Below are positions 30,032 through 38,886 of a DNA stretch of 64,000 nucleotides, piece by piece. The notes under the pieces are model-generated. The model saw nothing but the letters and a program-made list of their open reading frames with translations. It searched no databases and had not been told where the DNA came from. Position 1 is the stretch's first letter; each line of letters starts with the position of its first letter. The DNA is from Mycolicibacterium brumae. Its GTDB lineage: Bacteria; Actinomycetota; Actinomycetes; Mycobacteriales; Mycobacteriaceae. The stretch covers positions 744,001-808,000 of the forward strand of contig NZ_CP104302.1 in NCBI RefSeq assembly GCF_025215495.1, in the 5' to 3' direction. The position numbers and the translations under genes are program-made.

Positions 30032-30394
30032 ATGACCTACTCGGTGGACACCCAGGCCCTCGTCCGGCGCTACCTGCACACGGTGAACTCCGGCACCGCG
30101 GCCGACGTCGCCGCCCTGTATGCCGAGGACGCCACCGTCGCCGACCCGGTCGGCAGCGGTGAAGTGCACATCGGCCGCCGGGCCATCGAAGGCTTCTACA
30201 GCGGACTGGCCGCCGCCGAGGTGAACACCGAACTGCTGACGTTCCGCGACGGCGGGCACGAGGCCGCGTTCATGTTCGAGATCACCGTCGGCGACAAGTT
30301 CCGGGTGCAGCCCATCGAGGTGATGACCTTCGACCGGGACGGCCTGATCACCTCGATGAAGGCCTACTGGACCCCGGCCGACGTCATCAGCTGA
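30032..30394 (+). CDS. SnoaL-like/ketosteroid isomerase-fold protein
   Basis: A 120-aa single-domain protein of the NTF2-like superfamily. The N-terminal helix [34 protein letters not shown] and the late strands [25 protein letters not shown] are typical of SnoaL-like or steroid delta-isomerase-like proteins; an aspartate in TVADPVG sits where the KSI catalytic region lies. Whether it is an enzyme or a binding protein is open. The ATG at 30032 is 7 nt after a TAGCGT -10 (30019-30024), which lies in the end of the preceding gene, so a leaderless transcript is likely. Its last 8 nt overlap the convergent hemolysin III gene. Confidence 0.8.
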   Translation: MTYSVDTQALVRRYLHTVNSGTAADVAALYAEDATVADPVGSGEVHIGRRAIEGFYSGLAAAEVNTELLTFRDGGHEAAFMFEITVGDKFRVQPIEVMTFDRDGLITSMKAYWTPADVIS

Positions 30395-31145
30395 CGTTGG
30401 AGAACACCGCGAACCACATCGCGATGTAGTGGCAGATGGCCGCCACCGCGGTGCAGGCGTGGAAGAACTCGTGGTGACCGAACGTCGTCGGCCACGGATT
30501 CGGCCACTTCAGCGCGTACAGCACCCCGCCGATCGAATACAGCGCGCCGCCGACGATCAACAGCACCACCGCCGTCACCCCGGCGCCGTCCATGATCGGC
30601 CCGATGAACCACGCCGCCACCCAACCCAACAGGATGTAGAGCGGCACCCCCAGCCAGCGCGGCGCCGACGGCCACAGCATCTTCAACGCCACCCCGGCCA
30701 GCGCGCCGCCCCAGACGATCCAGAACAGCACCCAGCCCTGATGCGAGGGCAGCGCCAGCAACGCGAACGGGGTGTAGCTGCCCGCGATGAACAGGAAGAT
30801 CATCGAGTGATCCAGCCGTTTCATCCAGATCCGGGCCTTCGGCGAGGTCCAGTTCACCCGGTGATAGGTGGCGCTGACGGTGAACATCGCCACGATCGTG
30901 AAGGTGTAGAGCAGGGTCGCCAGGCCCGCGGTCAGGCCCTTCATCGCCCAGGAAACCGCCACCAGCGTCGCCCCGGCCAGCGTCGCGATGATCGCCGAGT
31001 ACAGGTGGATCCAGCCCCGCGCGCGCGGCTTGCCCAGGAACTGGGCGACTCCGTCGGCGATGGCCTCCGGCAGGTCGATGCCATCGCCGTCGATGTCGAG
31101 CTGGGTGATCGGCCGGTCGACGGGACGCTTGGTCTGAGCGGTCAC
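30387..31145 (-). CDS. Hemolysin III/PAQR-family membrane protein, Rv1085c-like
   Basis: A 252-aa protein with seven membrane helices ([45 protein letters not shown] and others). Conserved PAQR/hemolysin III residues are visible: SATYHRVNW with the first His, [19 protein letters not shown] with the Asp-His pair, and [19 protein letters not shown] with C-terminal histidines that form a zinc site in the superfamily. Despite the family name, function in mycobacteria is not settled; the metal site suggests a membrane hydrolase such as a ceramidase-like enzyme. Position and length fit Rv1085c. The N-terminal 30 residues are cytosolic and acidic. Confidence 0.9.
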   Translation of the reverse strand: MTAQTKRPVDRPITQLDIDGDGIDLPEAIADGVAQFLGKPRARGWIHLYSAIIATLAGATLVAVSWAMKGLTAGLATLLYTFTIVAMFTVSATYHRVNWTSPKARIWMKRLDHSMIFLFIAGSYTPFALLALPSHQGWVLFWIVWGGALAGVALKMLWPSAPRWLGVPLYILLGWVAAWFIGPIMDGAGVTAVVLLIVGGALYSIGGVLYALKWPNPWPTTFGHHEFFHACTAVAAICHYIAMWFAVFSNVS

Positions 31146-31261
31146 AGGCAGCCTCCTGGGGTGGAATGCGGCAACGCTTCATTATGCCGCGAGACCCGGC
31201 CGAACCCGCCCGGTCCAATGGGTGAGTGCCACCACAGCTGACGGCAGTAGTCTGATCCGTT

Positions 31262-32059
31262 GTGGAGGTCATTCCGTCCCGACTCAAAGAGCCGATGTAC
31301 CGGCTGTATGAGATGCGGCTGCGTCAGGACCTCAAGGAATCGCGCTCCGAGCTGCCGCGACACATCGCGGTGCTGTGCGACGGAAACCGCCGCTGGGCAC
31401 GCGACGCCGGCTACGACGACGTCAGCTACGGCTACCGGATGGGCGCGGCGAAGATCGCCGAGATGCTGCGCTGGTGCGCCGCCGAAGGCATCGAACTGGC
31501 CACCGTCTACCTGCTGTCCACCGAGAACCTGCAGCGTGACCCCGAGGAACTCTCGGCGCTGATCGAGATCATCACCGACGTCGTCGAGGAGATCTGCGCG
31601 CCGGAGAACCCGTGGAGCGTGCGGACCGTCGGCGACCTGGAACTGCTCGGCGAAGAACCGGCCCGACGGCTGCGCGAGGCCGTCGACCGGGCGGCCGGCT
31701 CCGCGGCCCCCGGCGCGTTCCACGTCAACGTCGCCGTCGGCTACGGCGGCCGGCAGGAGATCGTCGACGCGGTGCGGGCGCTGCTCGGCAAGGAACTCGC
31801 CAACGGGGCCAGCGCCGAGGAGATGATCGACGCCGTCACCGCCGACGGCATCTCGGAAAACCTGTACACCTCCGGCCAGCCCGACCCGGACCTGGTGATC
31901 CGCACCTCCGGCGAGCAGCGGCTGTCCGGGTTCCTGCTGTGGCAGAGCGCCTACTCGGAGATGTGGTTCACCGAGGCGCACTGGCCGGCGTTCCGCCGGG
32001 TCGATTTCCTGCGGGCCCTGCGTGACTACAGCCGTCGGCACCGCCGGTTCGGCGCATAG
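31262..32059 (+). CDS. Short-chain Z-isoprenyl diphosphate synthase
   Basis: A 265-aa cis-prenyltransferase of the UppS family (Rv1086, described as (2Z,6E)-farnesyl diphosphate synthase). It adds isopentenyl diphosphate in Z configuration to geranyl diphosphate, the first step toward decaprenyl phosphate, the mycobacterial carrier for arabinan and peptidoglycan synthesis. Motifs: VLCDGNRRWARD (Asp40), FHVNVAVGYGGRQEIVDAV, PDLVIRTSGEQRLSGFLLWQ, and SEMWFTEAHWPAF. The GTG at 31262 (MEVIPSRLKEPMYRLYE) is 8 nt after a TAGTCT -10 (31248-31253), consistent with a leaderless mRNA. Chain length cannot be read with certainty from the sequence. Confidence 0.9.
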   Translation: MEVIPSRLKEPMYRLYEMRLRQDLKESRSELPRHIAVLCDGNRRWARDAGYDDVSYGYRMGAAKIAEMLRWCAAEGIELATVYLLSTENLQRDPEELSALIEIITDVVEEICAPENPWSVRTVGDLELLGEEPARRLREAVDRAAGSAAPGAFHVNVAVGYGGRQEIVDAVRALLGKELANGASAEEMIDAVTADGISENLYTSGQPDPDLVIRTSGEQRLSGFLLWQSAYSEMWFTEAHWPAFRRVDFLRALRDYSRRHRRFGA

Positions 32060-32101
32060 CCGAGTCCCCGGTGGGCGCCCGTCGCATGCCACACTGACGC
32101 C

Positions 32102-33460
32102 ATGGCAGCTTTGGCTATCCTCACCTTCGCGCTGAGCTGGTGGCTGGGCCTGTACCTGCTCGCCCGCGACCCCCGCAAACCCGTGCTGGTGTCCGCCGCA
32201 GTCGGCCTGTGCGGATTCGCGCTGGTGGTGGCGCTGGACGCGATCCGGCTCAGTCTGCCCGGCGACCCCGAGCTGCTCGGCCGCGTCGAGGTGTTCCTGT
32301 CCGTGCTGCCCGCGGTGGCCTGGCTGACGGTGCTGCTGGAGATCGGCCGCCCGGGCCAGCACTGGTGGCACCGCGGGGTCGACCTGGCCGCCGTCGTGGT
32401 GGTCACCGCGTCCGCTCTCACCGGGGCCGCGCTGGCCGGCGGGGTGGGCCCGCCGCTGCGCTTCGGGCACTGGCTGATGTTCGGCGTCATCCTGGTGGCC
32501 ACCCTGGTCGCGCTGGTCATCGCCGTGCGCCGGGCGCCGCGGCCGCGACCGGTGGTCGGCGTGCTGATCGTGGCCACCCTGTTCTTCGCGCTCGCCAACG
32601 CGGTGCTGCTGATCCCGCTGGGGGTGCTGCCCAGCTGGGTGGCGCTGGCCTCCACCGGCGTCGACGTGCTGGCACTCGGCGTGGCGGTCGCGCTGTGGGA
32701 CTCCTTCGACGAGGGCCAGGCCCTGCGCGCGGACATGCGGCGGTCCTTCGTCGGAGCGATGCTGGTGACGGTGCTGTTCGCCGGCCAGGGGCTGGCCGGG
32801 ATCGCGCTGACCTCCGGCGGCGCCCGCGTCGTGGTGACGGTGCTGACCTTCACCACCGTCGGGCTCGCGTTGATCGGAACCGTGCTCGCCGACCCGCTGG
32901 CCGCGCTGCTGGACCGGGTGGTGTTCGCCCGCTCACCGGAACTGCGCGCCGACCGCGCCGTGCTGCGCGACACCGAGGCCGCGCTGCCGCTGCGCCGACC
33001 CAACCCACTCGACGACGTCGACGACGAGAACCTGGCCCGGCTCACCCGTCGGGCGCTGGGCAACTACTCCAACATCACCAAGCTGGTCGCCAGCCCGCTG
33101 ACCGCGCTGCCGGTGATCGATGAGCGGCTGGCCGCCCGCGGCGCCGCCGACGCGCCGCTGGAACGCGCCAACGAACTCAAGGAACTGCTGGCCGAGCGGA
33201 TCGCCGCGCTCAAACCCCGCGGCGACGACGAGTTCGGCACCACCGAGGAATGGCGGTACTACAACGCGCTGTATTTCCCGTACGTCGCCGGGGTGCGGGC
33301 CTACGCCCAGAACGCCACCGCCGCCGGACTGGACCCGTCCGCCCGCCGGGCCTGGCAGTGGCTGGTGAACGAGGTGCCGCAGCGCTCCCTGCACAACTGG
33401 CAGAACGCCGCGGCCAAGGTGATCGCAGCCGATTTGCGCGCCCAGGTCAGCGTCGACTGA
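32102..33460 (+). CDS. Polytopic membrane protein, unknown function
   Basis: A 452-aa protein. Residues 1-275 carry about eight membrane helices with an MHYT/7TM-sensor-like look (ILTFALSWWLGLYLL, VLVSAAVGLCGFALVVAL, LIVATLFFALANAVLLI and others). The C-terminal 175 residues are soluble and helical (DDVDDENLARLTRRALGNYSNITKLV, ANELKELLAERIAALKPRGD, EEWRYYNALYFPYVAGVRAY, AWQWLVNEVPQRSLHNWQ). No kinase, cyclase or helix-turn-helix motif is seen, and I recognise no family. It follows the Z-prenyl synthase gene by 42 nt on the same strand and may share its transcript. A sensor or scaffold role is only a guess. Confidence 0.75.
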   Translation: MAALAILTFALSWWLGLYLLARDPRKPVLVSAAVGLCGFALVVALDAIRLSLPGDPELLGRVEVFLSVLPAVAWLTVLLEIGRPGQHWWHRGVDLAAVVVVTASALTGAALAGGVGPPLRFGHWLMFGVILVATLVALVIAVRRAPRPRPVVGVLIVATLFFALANAVLLIPLGVLPSWVALASTGVDVLALGVAVALWDSFDEGQALRADMRRSFVGAMLVTVLFAGQGLAGIALTSGGARVVVTVLTFTTVGLALIGTVLADPLAALLDRVVFARSPELRADRAVLRDTEAALPLRRPNPLDDVDDENLARLTRRALGNYSNITKLVASPLTALPVIDERLAARGAADAPLERANELKELLAERIAALKPRGDDEFGTTEEWRYYNALYFPYVAGVRAYAQNATAAGLDPSARRAWQWLVNEVPQRSLHNWQNAAAKVIAADLRAQVSVD

Positions 33461-33486
33461 GACCGCCACGACGGCGCGTCGACTGA

Positions 33487-33530
33487 GTCTGGCAGCGTCT
33501 GGCAGTGCCGTGCGTAGACCTGGCAGTGCC
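33487..33530 (+). promoter_or_regulatory. Three helically phased direct repeats, candidate activator/repressor site
   Basis: Copies GTCTGGCAG (33487), GTCTGGCAGTGCC (33497) and ACCTGGCAGTGCC (33518) are spaced 10 and 21 bp apart, that is one and two helical turns, so they face the same side of the DNA. The core GGCAGTGCC of the last two copies is itself a near palindrome (GGCA-N-TGCC). They lie 70-110 bp upstream of the small membrane protein gene at 33599. Confidence 0.5.
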
Positions 33531-33598
33531 CGCTGAGCAGCATCAATGGTGTCCCGCCGATGTGGCGGCGTTCGAAGACACCGAGGGAAGGACCACCC

Positions 33599-34009
33599 AT
33601 GACTGCTCACCTGGACACCCGTGCAGAGGCCGACTCCGACAGCACTCTGGTGCGCGGCGCGATGCGCCTGGACGCGATTCTCGTCGGCGCCCTGGGCATC
33701 CCGTTCGTCGCAGTTTCCGGAATGCTGGCCGACTGGACCGGCATCCCGCGGCCCTGGGTGCTCGGAATCGGCGTCTTCTTCCTGGCCTACGGCGTGGTGG
33801 TCTACAAGCTGGCCGCCGCCGAGCAGGTCAAACCCGGCGCGCTGGCCACCATCGCGGCCAATGAACTGTGCACCGTCGCCGCGATCGCCGTGGTGGCCCT
33901 CGGGGTGTGGCCGCTGACCGGGTTGGGCATCGCCGCGCTGCTGTTCAGCGCCGCCTACACCGCGGTCTTCGCGATCGCGCAGTACCTCGGAGTGCGCCGT
34001 CTGGCGTGA
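33599..34009 (+). CDS. Small four-helix membrane protein
   Basis: A 136-aa protein with four hydrophobic helices (AILVGALGIPFVAVSGMLADW, WVLGIGVFFLAYGVVVYKL, ALATIAANELCTVAAIAVVAL, GIAALLFSAAYTAVFAIAQYL) after a short polar head. The ATG at 33599 has GAGGGAAGGA about 7 nt upstream, whereas the frame extended to 33560 has none. The topology resembles DoxX-like or uncharacterised integral membrane proteins of actinobacteria, but no diagnostic motif is present. Its upstream spacer (33461-33598) contains three phased direct repeats, so it is probably regulated separately from the preceding membrane protein gene. It converges with coaA; a strong hairpin separates them. Confidence 0.75.
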   Translation: MTAHLDTRAEADSDSTLVRGAMRLDAILVGALGIPFVAVSGMLADWTGIPRPWVLGIGVFFLAYGVVVYKLAAAEQVKPGALATIAANELCTVAAIAVVALGVWPLTGLGIAALLFSAAYTAVFAIAQYLGVRRLA

Positions 34010-34019
34010 CTCCCTCCGC

Positions 34020-34064
34020 CCGGTGCGGGGTGTGCCGCCACGGCAGGCGCCCCCGCACCGGTTT
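34020..34064. terminator. Bidirectional hairpin terminator
   Basis: An 11-bp perfect stem (CCGGTGCGGGG at 34020-34030 with its complement at 34051-34061) encloses a second small stem (GCCG/CGGC) and is followed by TTTCT on the plus strand. It lies between two convergent genes. Confidence 0.7.
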
Positions 34065-34072
34065 CTGCGCGC

Positions 34073-35011
34073 CTACAGTTTGCGCAGCCGCAGCCGGTTG
34101 ATCGAATGGTCGGCGTCCTTGCGGAGCACCAGCGTCGCCCGCGGCCGCGTCGGCAGCACGTTCTCCACCAGGTTCGGCAGGTTGATCGCCCGCCAGATGT
34201 CGCGGGCGGCGAACTCCGCCTGCCGGTCGGTCAGCGTCGCGTACTCGTGGAAGTGCGACGCCGGGTTCGAGAACGCCCCGGCGCGCATCGCCAGGAATCG
34301 CGACACGTACCAGGATTCGATGTCCTCGATCCGGGCGTCGACGTACACCGAGAAGTCGAATAGGTCGCTGACCATCAGCGTCGGCCCGGTCTGCAGGACG
34401 TTGAGGCCCTCCAGGATCAGGATGTCGGGGTGCCGCACGACGATGTTCTCCCGCGGCACGATGTCGTAGGCCAGGTGCGAGTACACCGGCGCGCACGCCT
34501 CCGACGCGCCGGATTTCACCGCCGTCACGAACCGCATCAGCGCGCGTCGGTCGTAGCTCTCCGGAAAACCCTTGCGGTGCATGAGCTTGCGACGGGCCAA
34601 CTCGGCGTTCGGGTAGAGGAAGCCGTCGGTGGTGATCAGGTCGACCCGCGGGTGGTGCTCCCAGCGGGCCAGCAGCGCTTGCAGCACACGAGCGGTGGTG
34701 GACTTGCCCACCGCGACGCTGCCGGCCACCCCGATCACGAACGGCACCGGCCGCTCCGGGTTCTGCTGCGGCTCGCCGAGGAACTCCGCCGTCGCCGCGA
34801 ACAGCCGCTGCCGGGCGGCGACCTGCAGGTGAATCAACCGGGCCAGCGGCAGGTAGACCTCTTCGACCTCCAGCAGGTCGAGCTGCTCGCCGATGCCGCG
34901 CAATCCGACGACTTCTTCTTCGGTGAGTTTCAGCGGCGTCGACATGCGGAGCGCACGCCATTGAGTCCGGTCGAATTCGACGTACGGACTGGGCTCGCTC
35001 AGCCGGGCCAT
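34073..35011 (-). CDS. coaA: Pantothenate kinase, type I
   Basis: A 312-aa kinase, the same length as CoaA (Rv1092c). It phosphorylates pantothenate, the first and usually rate-limiting step of CoA synthesis. The P-loop is [12 protein letters not shown] (94-105); further family motifs are [41 protein letters not shown] and the C-terminal [18 protein letters not shown]. The ATG at 35011 gives the family N-terminus [15 protein letters not shown]; the additional nine upstream codons are not needed. It is divergent from the DUF885 gene with a short shared spacer. CoA feedback inhibition is known for the family. Confidence 0.95.
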   Translation of the reverse strand: MARLSEPSPYVEFDRTQWRALRMSTPLKLTEEEVVGLRGIGEQLDLLEVEEVYLPLARLIHLQVAARQRLFAATAEFLGEPQQNPERPVPFVIGVAGSVAVGKSTTARVLQALLARWEHHPRVDLITTDGFLYPNAELARRKLMHRKGFPESYDRRALMRFVTAVKSGASEACAPVYSHLAYDIVPRENIVVRHPDILILEGLNVLQTGPTLMVSDLFDFSVYVDARIEDIESWYVSRFLAMRAGAFSNPASHFHEYATLTDRQAEFAARDIWRAINLPNLVENVLPTRPRATLVLRKDADHSINRLRLRKL

Positions 35012-35070
35012 GGCGCTAAGTCTTGCAGCATCGGCCACCGCGCGGCCATCTGGGTGTAACTGGGGTTACC

Positions 35071-36288
35071 GTGACAAACATGGCAGCCAACGAATTGATC
35101 CGCGACTACCTGCTGCTCGGCCTGCGCTTCGACCGCATCGAGGAGGGCTACGTCGACTCGTTCACCGGCGACGCCGCGCTGCGCCGCCAGGTCGCCGACG
35201 AACCCGCGCCGGAGCCGGCCGACCTGGCTCGACAGGCCCGCCGATTGCTCGACGCGCTGCCCGCGACGCCCCGCGACGACGACTTCACCGACCTGCGCGC
35301 GGAGTACCTGCGCGGGCATCTGCAGGCGCTGGAGTGCGCCGGCCGCACCTTCGCCGGCCAGCCTGTCGGGTTCGTCGAGGAGGTGCGGCAGTACTTCGAC
35401 GTCGACATCGCCAAGGGCGACCCGGACCGCTACCGGGCCGCGCACCGGGCCCTCGACGAGGCGCTCGGCGGCGACGGGGATCTCGCCGAACGCGTCCAGG
35501 CCTACCGCGCGAGCGAGGAGATCCCGCCGCACCGCCTGGCTGATGCCATCAACGCGTTCTCTTCCGCGCTGCGCGACCGGGTCCGGGCCACCTATCCGCT
35601 GCCGGAGACCGAGACCATCAACTACGAGATCGTGACCGACAAGCCGTGGTCGGGTTTCAACTACTACCTGGGCGACTACACCTCGACGGTGGCTGTCAAC
35701 GCCGACCTCAAACAGCAGATGTCCAACCTGCCGCGGTTGGTCGCGCATGAGTCCTACCCCGGTCACCACACCGAGCACTGCCGCAAGGAAGCCGGGCTGG
35801 TCGCGAAACTCGGCCAGGCCGAGCAGACCATCTTCCTGGTCAACACCCCGCAGTGCCTGATGGCCGAGGGCCTGGCCGATCTCGCGCTGTACGCCATCGT
35901 GGGCCCGGAGTGGGGGAGCTGGGCCGCCGAGATCTACGCCGACCTGGGCCTGCGGTTCGACGGGGAGAAGGCACAGGCGGTGTCGGCGGCGATGGCGGGT
36001 CTGGCCGAGGTGCGCCAGGACGCCGCGCTGATGCTGCACGACGAGCACGCCGACCCCGACGACGTCGCCGCCTATCTGCGGCGCTGGCTGCTGGTCGACG
36101 ACACCCGCGCCCGGCAGGCGATGCGGTTCATCGCCTCGCCGCTGTGGCGGGCCTACACCTCCACCTACATCGAGGGCTACCGGTTGCTGCGCGGCTGGCT
36201 GGACGATCGCCCGGCCGGCGTCGGGCTGGCCGAACGGTTCGGAACCCTGCTCGACGAGCCGCTGATTCCGTCCACCCTGCCCCGCTGA
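35071..36288 (+). CDS. DUF885-family putative metal-dependent peptidase
   Basis: A 405-aa cytosolic protein with the DUF885 signature [13 protein letters not shown] (about 224-236), in which HESYPGH (226-232) resembles a zincin-type metal site with a second acidic or His ligand downstream ([17 protein letters not shown] with a conserved Glu). Such proteins are annotated as carboxypeptidase-like hydrolases; the substrate is unknown. The start could be GTG 35071 or ATG 35080 ([14 protein letters not shown]); neither has a clear ribosome binding site. Position between coaA and glyA is not matched by M. tuberculosis as far as I recall, so this may be a lineage-specific or lost gene. Confidence 0.82.
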   Translation: MTNMAANELIRDYLLLGLRFDRIEEGYVDSFTGDAALRRQVADEPAPEPADLARQARRLLDALPATPRDDDFTDLRAEYLRGHLQALECAGRTFAGQPVGFVEEVRQYFDVDIAKGDPDRYRAAHRALDEALGGDGDLAERVQAYRASEEIPPHRLADAINAFSSALRDRVRATYPLPETETINYEIVTDKPWSGFNYYLGDYTSTVAVNADLKQQMSNLPRLVAHESYPGHHTEHCRKEAGLVAKLGQAEQTIFLVNTPQCLMAEGLADLALYAIVGPEWGSWAAEIYADLGLRFDGEKAQAVSAAMAGLAEVRQDAALMLHDEHADPDDVAAYLRRWLLVDDTRARQAMRFIASPLWRAYTSTYIEGYRLLRGWLDDRPAGVGLAERFGTLLDEPLIPSTLPR

Positions 36289-36319
36289 CCGGGGCCGTGC
36301 CCGGACTAGGCTGAGGCCC

Positions 36320-37759
36320 ATGACTGCTGCCCAGGGCGCCGACTACGCCGAGACCGCCAGCTCTGCCTACCGCGATATCCTGTCCGTCATCGAGCAGGTC
36401 GAACCGCGGGTGGCCGCCGCGACCCGGCAGGAGCTCACCGACCAGCGCGGTTCGTTGAAGCTGATCGCCAGCGAGAACTACGCGTCCCCGGCGGTGCTGC
36501 TGACCATGGGCACCTGGTTCTCCGACAAGTACGCCGAGGGCACCATCGGGCATCGCTTCTACGCGGCCTGCCAGAACGTCGACACCGTGGAGGCGCTGGC
36601 CGCCGAGCACGCCCGCGAACTGTTCGGCGCCCCCTACGCCTACGCCCAGCCGCACTCCGGCATCGACGCCAACCTGGTCGCCTACTGGGCGATCCTGGCC
36701 ACCCGGGTCGAGACCCCGGGGCTGGCCGAATTCGGCGTTAAACACGTCAACGACCTGTCCGAGGCGGACTGGGAGCTGCTGCGCGCCAAGCTCGGCAACC
36801 AGCGCCTGATGGGCATGTCGCTGGACACCGGCGGGCACCTCACCCACGGTTTCCGGCCGAACATCTCCGGCAAGATGTTCCACCAGCGCAGCTACGGCAC
36901 CAGCCCGGAAACCGGGCTGATCGACTATGACGCCGTCGCCGCCGCCGCCCGCGAGTTCAAGCCGCTGGTCCTGGTCGCCGGCTATTCGGCCTACCCGCGC
37001 CGGGTGAACTTCGCCAAGATGCGCGAGATCGCCGACGAGGTGGGCGCCACCCTCATGGTCGACATGGCGCACTTCGCCGGTCTGGTCGCCGGAAAGGTGT
37101 TCACCGGCGACGAGGATCCGGTGCCGCACGCGCACGTCACCACTACCACCACGCACAAGTCGCTGCGCGGCCCGCGCGGCGGCCTGGTGCTGGCCACCGA
37201 GGAGTACGCCCCGGCCGTGGACAAGGGCTGCCCGATGGTGCTCGGCGGTCCGCTGTCGCATGTGATGGCCGCCAAGGCCGTCGCGCTGGCCGAGGCCCGC
37301 CGGCCCGAGTTCCGGAGCTACGCCCAGGCCGTCGCCGACAACGCCCAGGCGCTGGCCGAGGGCTTCCTCAAGCGCGGCGGGAACCTGGTCACCGGGGGCA
37401 CCGACAACCACCTGGTGCTGCTGGACGTCACCTCGTTCGGGCTGACCGGCCGGCAGGCGGAGTCCGCCCTGCTCGACGCCGGCATCGTCACCAACCGCAA
37501 CGCGGTGCCCGCCGACCCCAACGGCGCCTGGTACACCTCCGGGATCCGGTTCGGCACCCCGGCGCTGACCACTCGCGGCTTCGGCGTGAAAGAGTTCGAC
37601 AAGGTCGCCGACCTGGTGGTCGAGGTGCTCAGCAACACCAGCGCCGACGGCTCCTCGAAGGCGAAGTACACGCTGCCGGACAACATCGCCGATGGAGTGA
37701 AGGCCTCCAGCGCGGAGTTGCTGGACGCCAACCCGCTGTACCCGGGCCTCACGCTGTAA
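36320..37759 (+). CDS. glyA: Serine hydroxymethyltransferase, long divergent type
   Basis: A 479-aa PLP enzyme that interconverts serine and glycine with tetrahydrofolate, supplying one-carbon units. The PLP lysine is Lys280 in [15 protein letters not shown]; other motifs are [49 protein letters not shown] and [15 protein letters not shown]. It is about 50 residues longer than M. tuberculosis GlyA1 (about 426 aa) because of an insertion near 125-165 ([20 protein letters not shown]), and reads [11 protein letters not shown] where GlyA1 has THKTLGGGRSG. It occupies the glyA1 locus between coaA and desA2. A TAGGCT -10 (36307-36312) ends 7 nt before the ATG, suggesting leaderless initiation. Confidence 0.93.
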   Translation: MTAAQGADYAETASSAYRDILSVIEQVEPRVAAATRQELTDQRGSLKLIASENYASPAVLLTMGTWFSDKYAEGTIGHRFYAACQNVDTVEALAAEHARELFGAPYAYAQPHSGIDANLVAYWAILATRVETPGLAEFGVKHVNDLSEADWELLRAKLGNQRLMGMSLDTGGHLTHGFRPNISGKMFHQRSYGTSPETGLIDYDAVAAAAREFKPLVLVAGYSAYPRRVNFAKMREIADEVGATLMVDMAHFAGLVAGKVFTGDEDPVPHAHVTTTTTHKSLRGPRGGLVLATEEYAPAVDKGCPMVLGGPLSHVMAAKAVALAEARRPEFRSYAQAVADNAQALAEGFLKRGGNLVTGGTDNHLVLLDVTSFGLTGRQAESALLDAGIVTNRNAVPADPNGAWYTSGIRFGTPALTTRGFGVKEFDKVADLVVEVLSNTSADGSSKAKYTLPDNIADGVKASSAELLDANPLYPGLTL

Positions 37760-37822
37760 GGGTCGCGACACGCCCGGGACCCGATTTTCAAGAACATGTG
37801 AACTCGGGTTACAGTTACTTCC

Positions 37823-38653
37823 ATGGCTGTCTTCCCCGTTGCGAATGAGCTGACGCTGGAGCTCGACCCCATCGTCGGCAAGGAATACGACCGGCACTGC
37901 GAGACCCACGTCGAGTGGTTCGGCCACGACTACGTCCCGTGGGACGAAGGTCGCAATTTCGCCATGCTCGATGGCGTGGACTGGGAGCCCTCTCAGCAGA
38001 CCCTCCCGCAGCACATCGTCGACGCCGTCGAGATCATGCTGATCGACAAGGACAACCTGGCCGGCTACCACCGGGAGCTCGTCGAGCACTTCATCCTCGA
38101 GGGCGCGTGGGGCCACTGGATCGGCCGCTGGACCGCCGAGGAGCACCTGCACGCGATCACCCTGCGCAACTACCTGATGGTGACGCGCAACTGCGACGCC
38201 AACGCCAACGAAGAAGTCCGCATCGATCACGTGATGAACACCGGCTACCGCGCCGGCCACTTCAGCCAGATCGAGACCATCGTCTACATGGCGTTCTACG
38301 AGGCCCTGCGGCTGTCCTACAGCCGGAATCTGGCCGAGCAGACCGAGGAGCCCATCCTCAAGTCGCTGATGGAGAAGGTCGCCTACGACGCCGAGCGGCA
38401 CGAGCTGGCCTGGTCCAACATCGTGGAGTACCTGCTGGAGCACCACACCGACGAGACCATCGCCGCGATCGGCGCCCGGGCCGCCGAACTCCAGATCCTC
38501 GGCTGGGACATCAAGAAGTACGAGGAGAAGCGGGCCAATGTGGCCGCCGCCGGCATCTCCAACGACGAGACCCTGCGCAAGGTCGTCGGCGACCGGATCG
38601 CGGCCTGGGGCCTGTCCGATCGCGCCGAATTCGCCGAGTTCGTTAACGCCTAG
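37823..38653 (+). CDS. desA2: Acyl-[ACP] desaturase DesA2
   Basis: A 276-aa ferritin-like di-iron protein of the acyl-ACP desaturase family (Rv1094 is 275 aa). Iron ligands fit WTAEEHLHAI (Glu-x-x-His, about 103-112), QIETIVYMAFYE, and YDAERHELAWSNI. DesA1 and DesA2 are essential in mycobacteria and are tied to mycolic-acid desaturation; DesA2 has been reported to have an altered active site, so its catalytic role is debated. TACAGT (37810-37815) lies 7 nt before the ATG, consistent with a leaderless mRNA. It follows glyA by 63 nt on the same strand, with phoAT-phoH2 next. Confidence 0.93.
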   Translation: MAVFPVANELTLELDPIVGKEYDRHCETHVEWFGHDYVPWDEGRNFAMLDGVDWEPSQQTLPQHIVDAVEIMLIDKDNLAGYHRELVEHFILEGAWGHWIGRWTAEEHLHAITLRNYLMVTRNCDANANEEVRIDHVMNTGYRAGHFSQIETIVYMAFYEALRLSYSRNLAEQTEEPILKSLMEKVAYDAERHELAWSNIVEYLLEHHTDETIAAIGARAAELQILGWDIKKYEEKRANVAAAGISNDETLRKVVGDRIAAWGLSDRAEFAEFVNA

Positions 38654-38754
38654 TGTCCGGCGGGTTTCCACCGCGGAACTGCTGAAAACCCCCGATTTCG
38701 GCTGCGGCGCGCCTGCCGCGCGAAGGTGAACGCGCGGGAGTAGCGTCGGCTTCG

Positions 38755-38886
38755 ATGGCTAGCGACACGCTCTGCTATCCGGGCGGCACCTCCCGTTACG
38801 ACGGCAGGACCGGTCCCGGTCCTGATGCCGCTGCGCCCGCCGAAATTGCCTTCGCGGGACCGCGGGGGTCGAGGAGCGCCACGTGA
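38755..38886 (+). CDS. phoAT: PhoAT-like antitoxin, small ORF overlapping phoH2
   Basis: A 43-codon frame starting [17 protein letters not shown] and rich in Gly, Ala, Arg and Pro. Its stop TGA overlaps the GTG start of phoH2 in the tetranucleotide GTGA (38883-38886). A TAGCGT -10 (38741-38746) ends 8 nt before the ATG, so a leaderless transcript beginning at this codon would express both genes. In M. tuberculosis and M. smegmatis a short antitoxin gene, phoAT, overlaps phoH2 in the same way; its sequence is poorly conserved and reported sizes are larger, so homology here rests on position. No known antitoxin fold is visible. Confidence 0.6.
   Translation: MASDTLCYPGGTSRYDGRTGPGPDAAAPAEIAFAGPRGSRSAT

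Noticed and set aside
36128..38671. Open frame of 847 codons on the minus strand
   Set aside because: It lies opposite DUF885, glyA and desA2, all well supported by family motifs. The composition is a shadow of GC3-rich codons.
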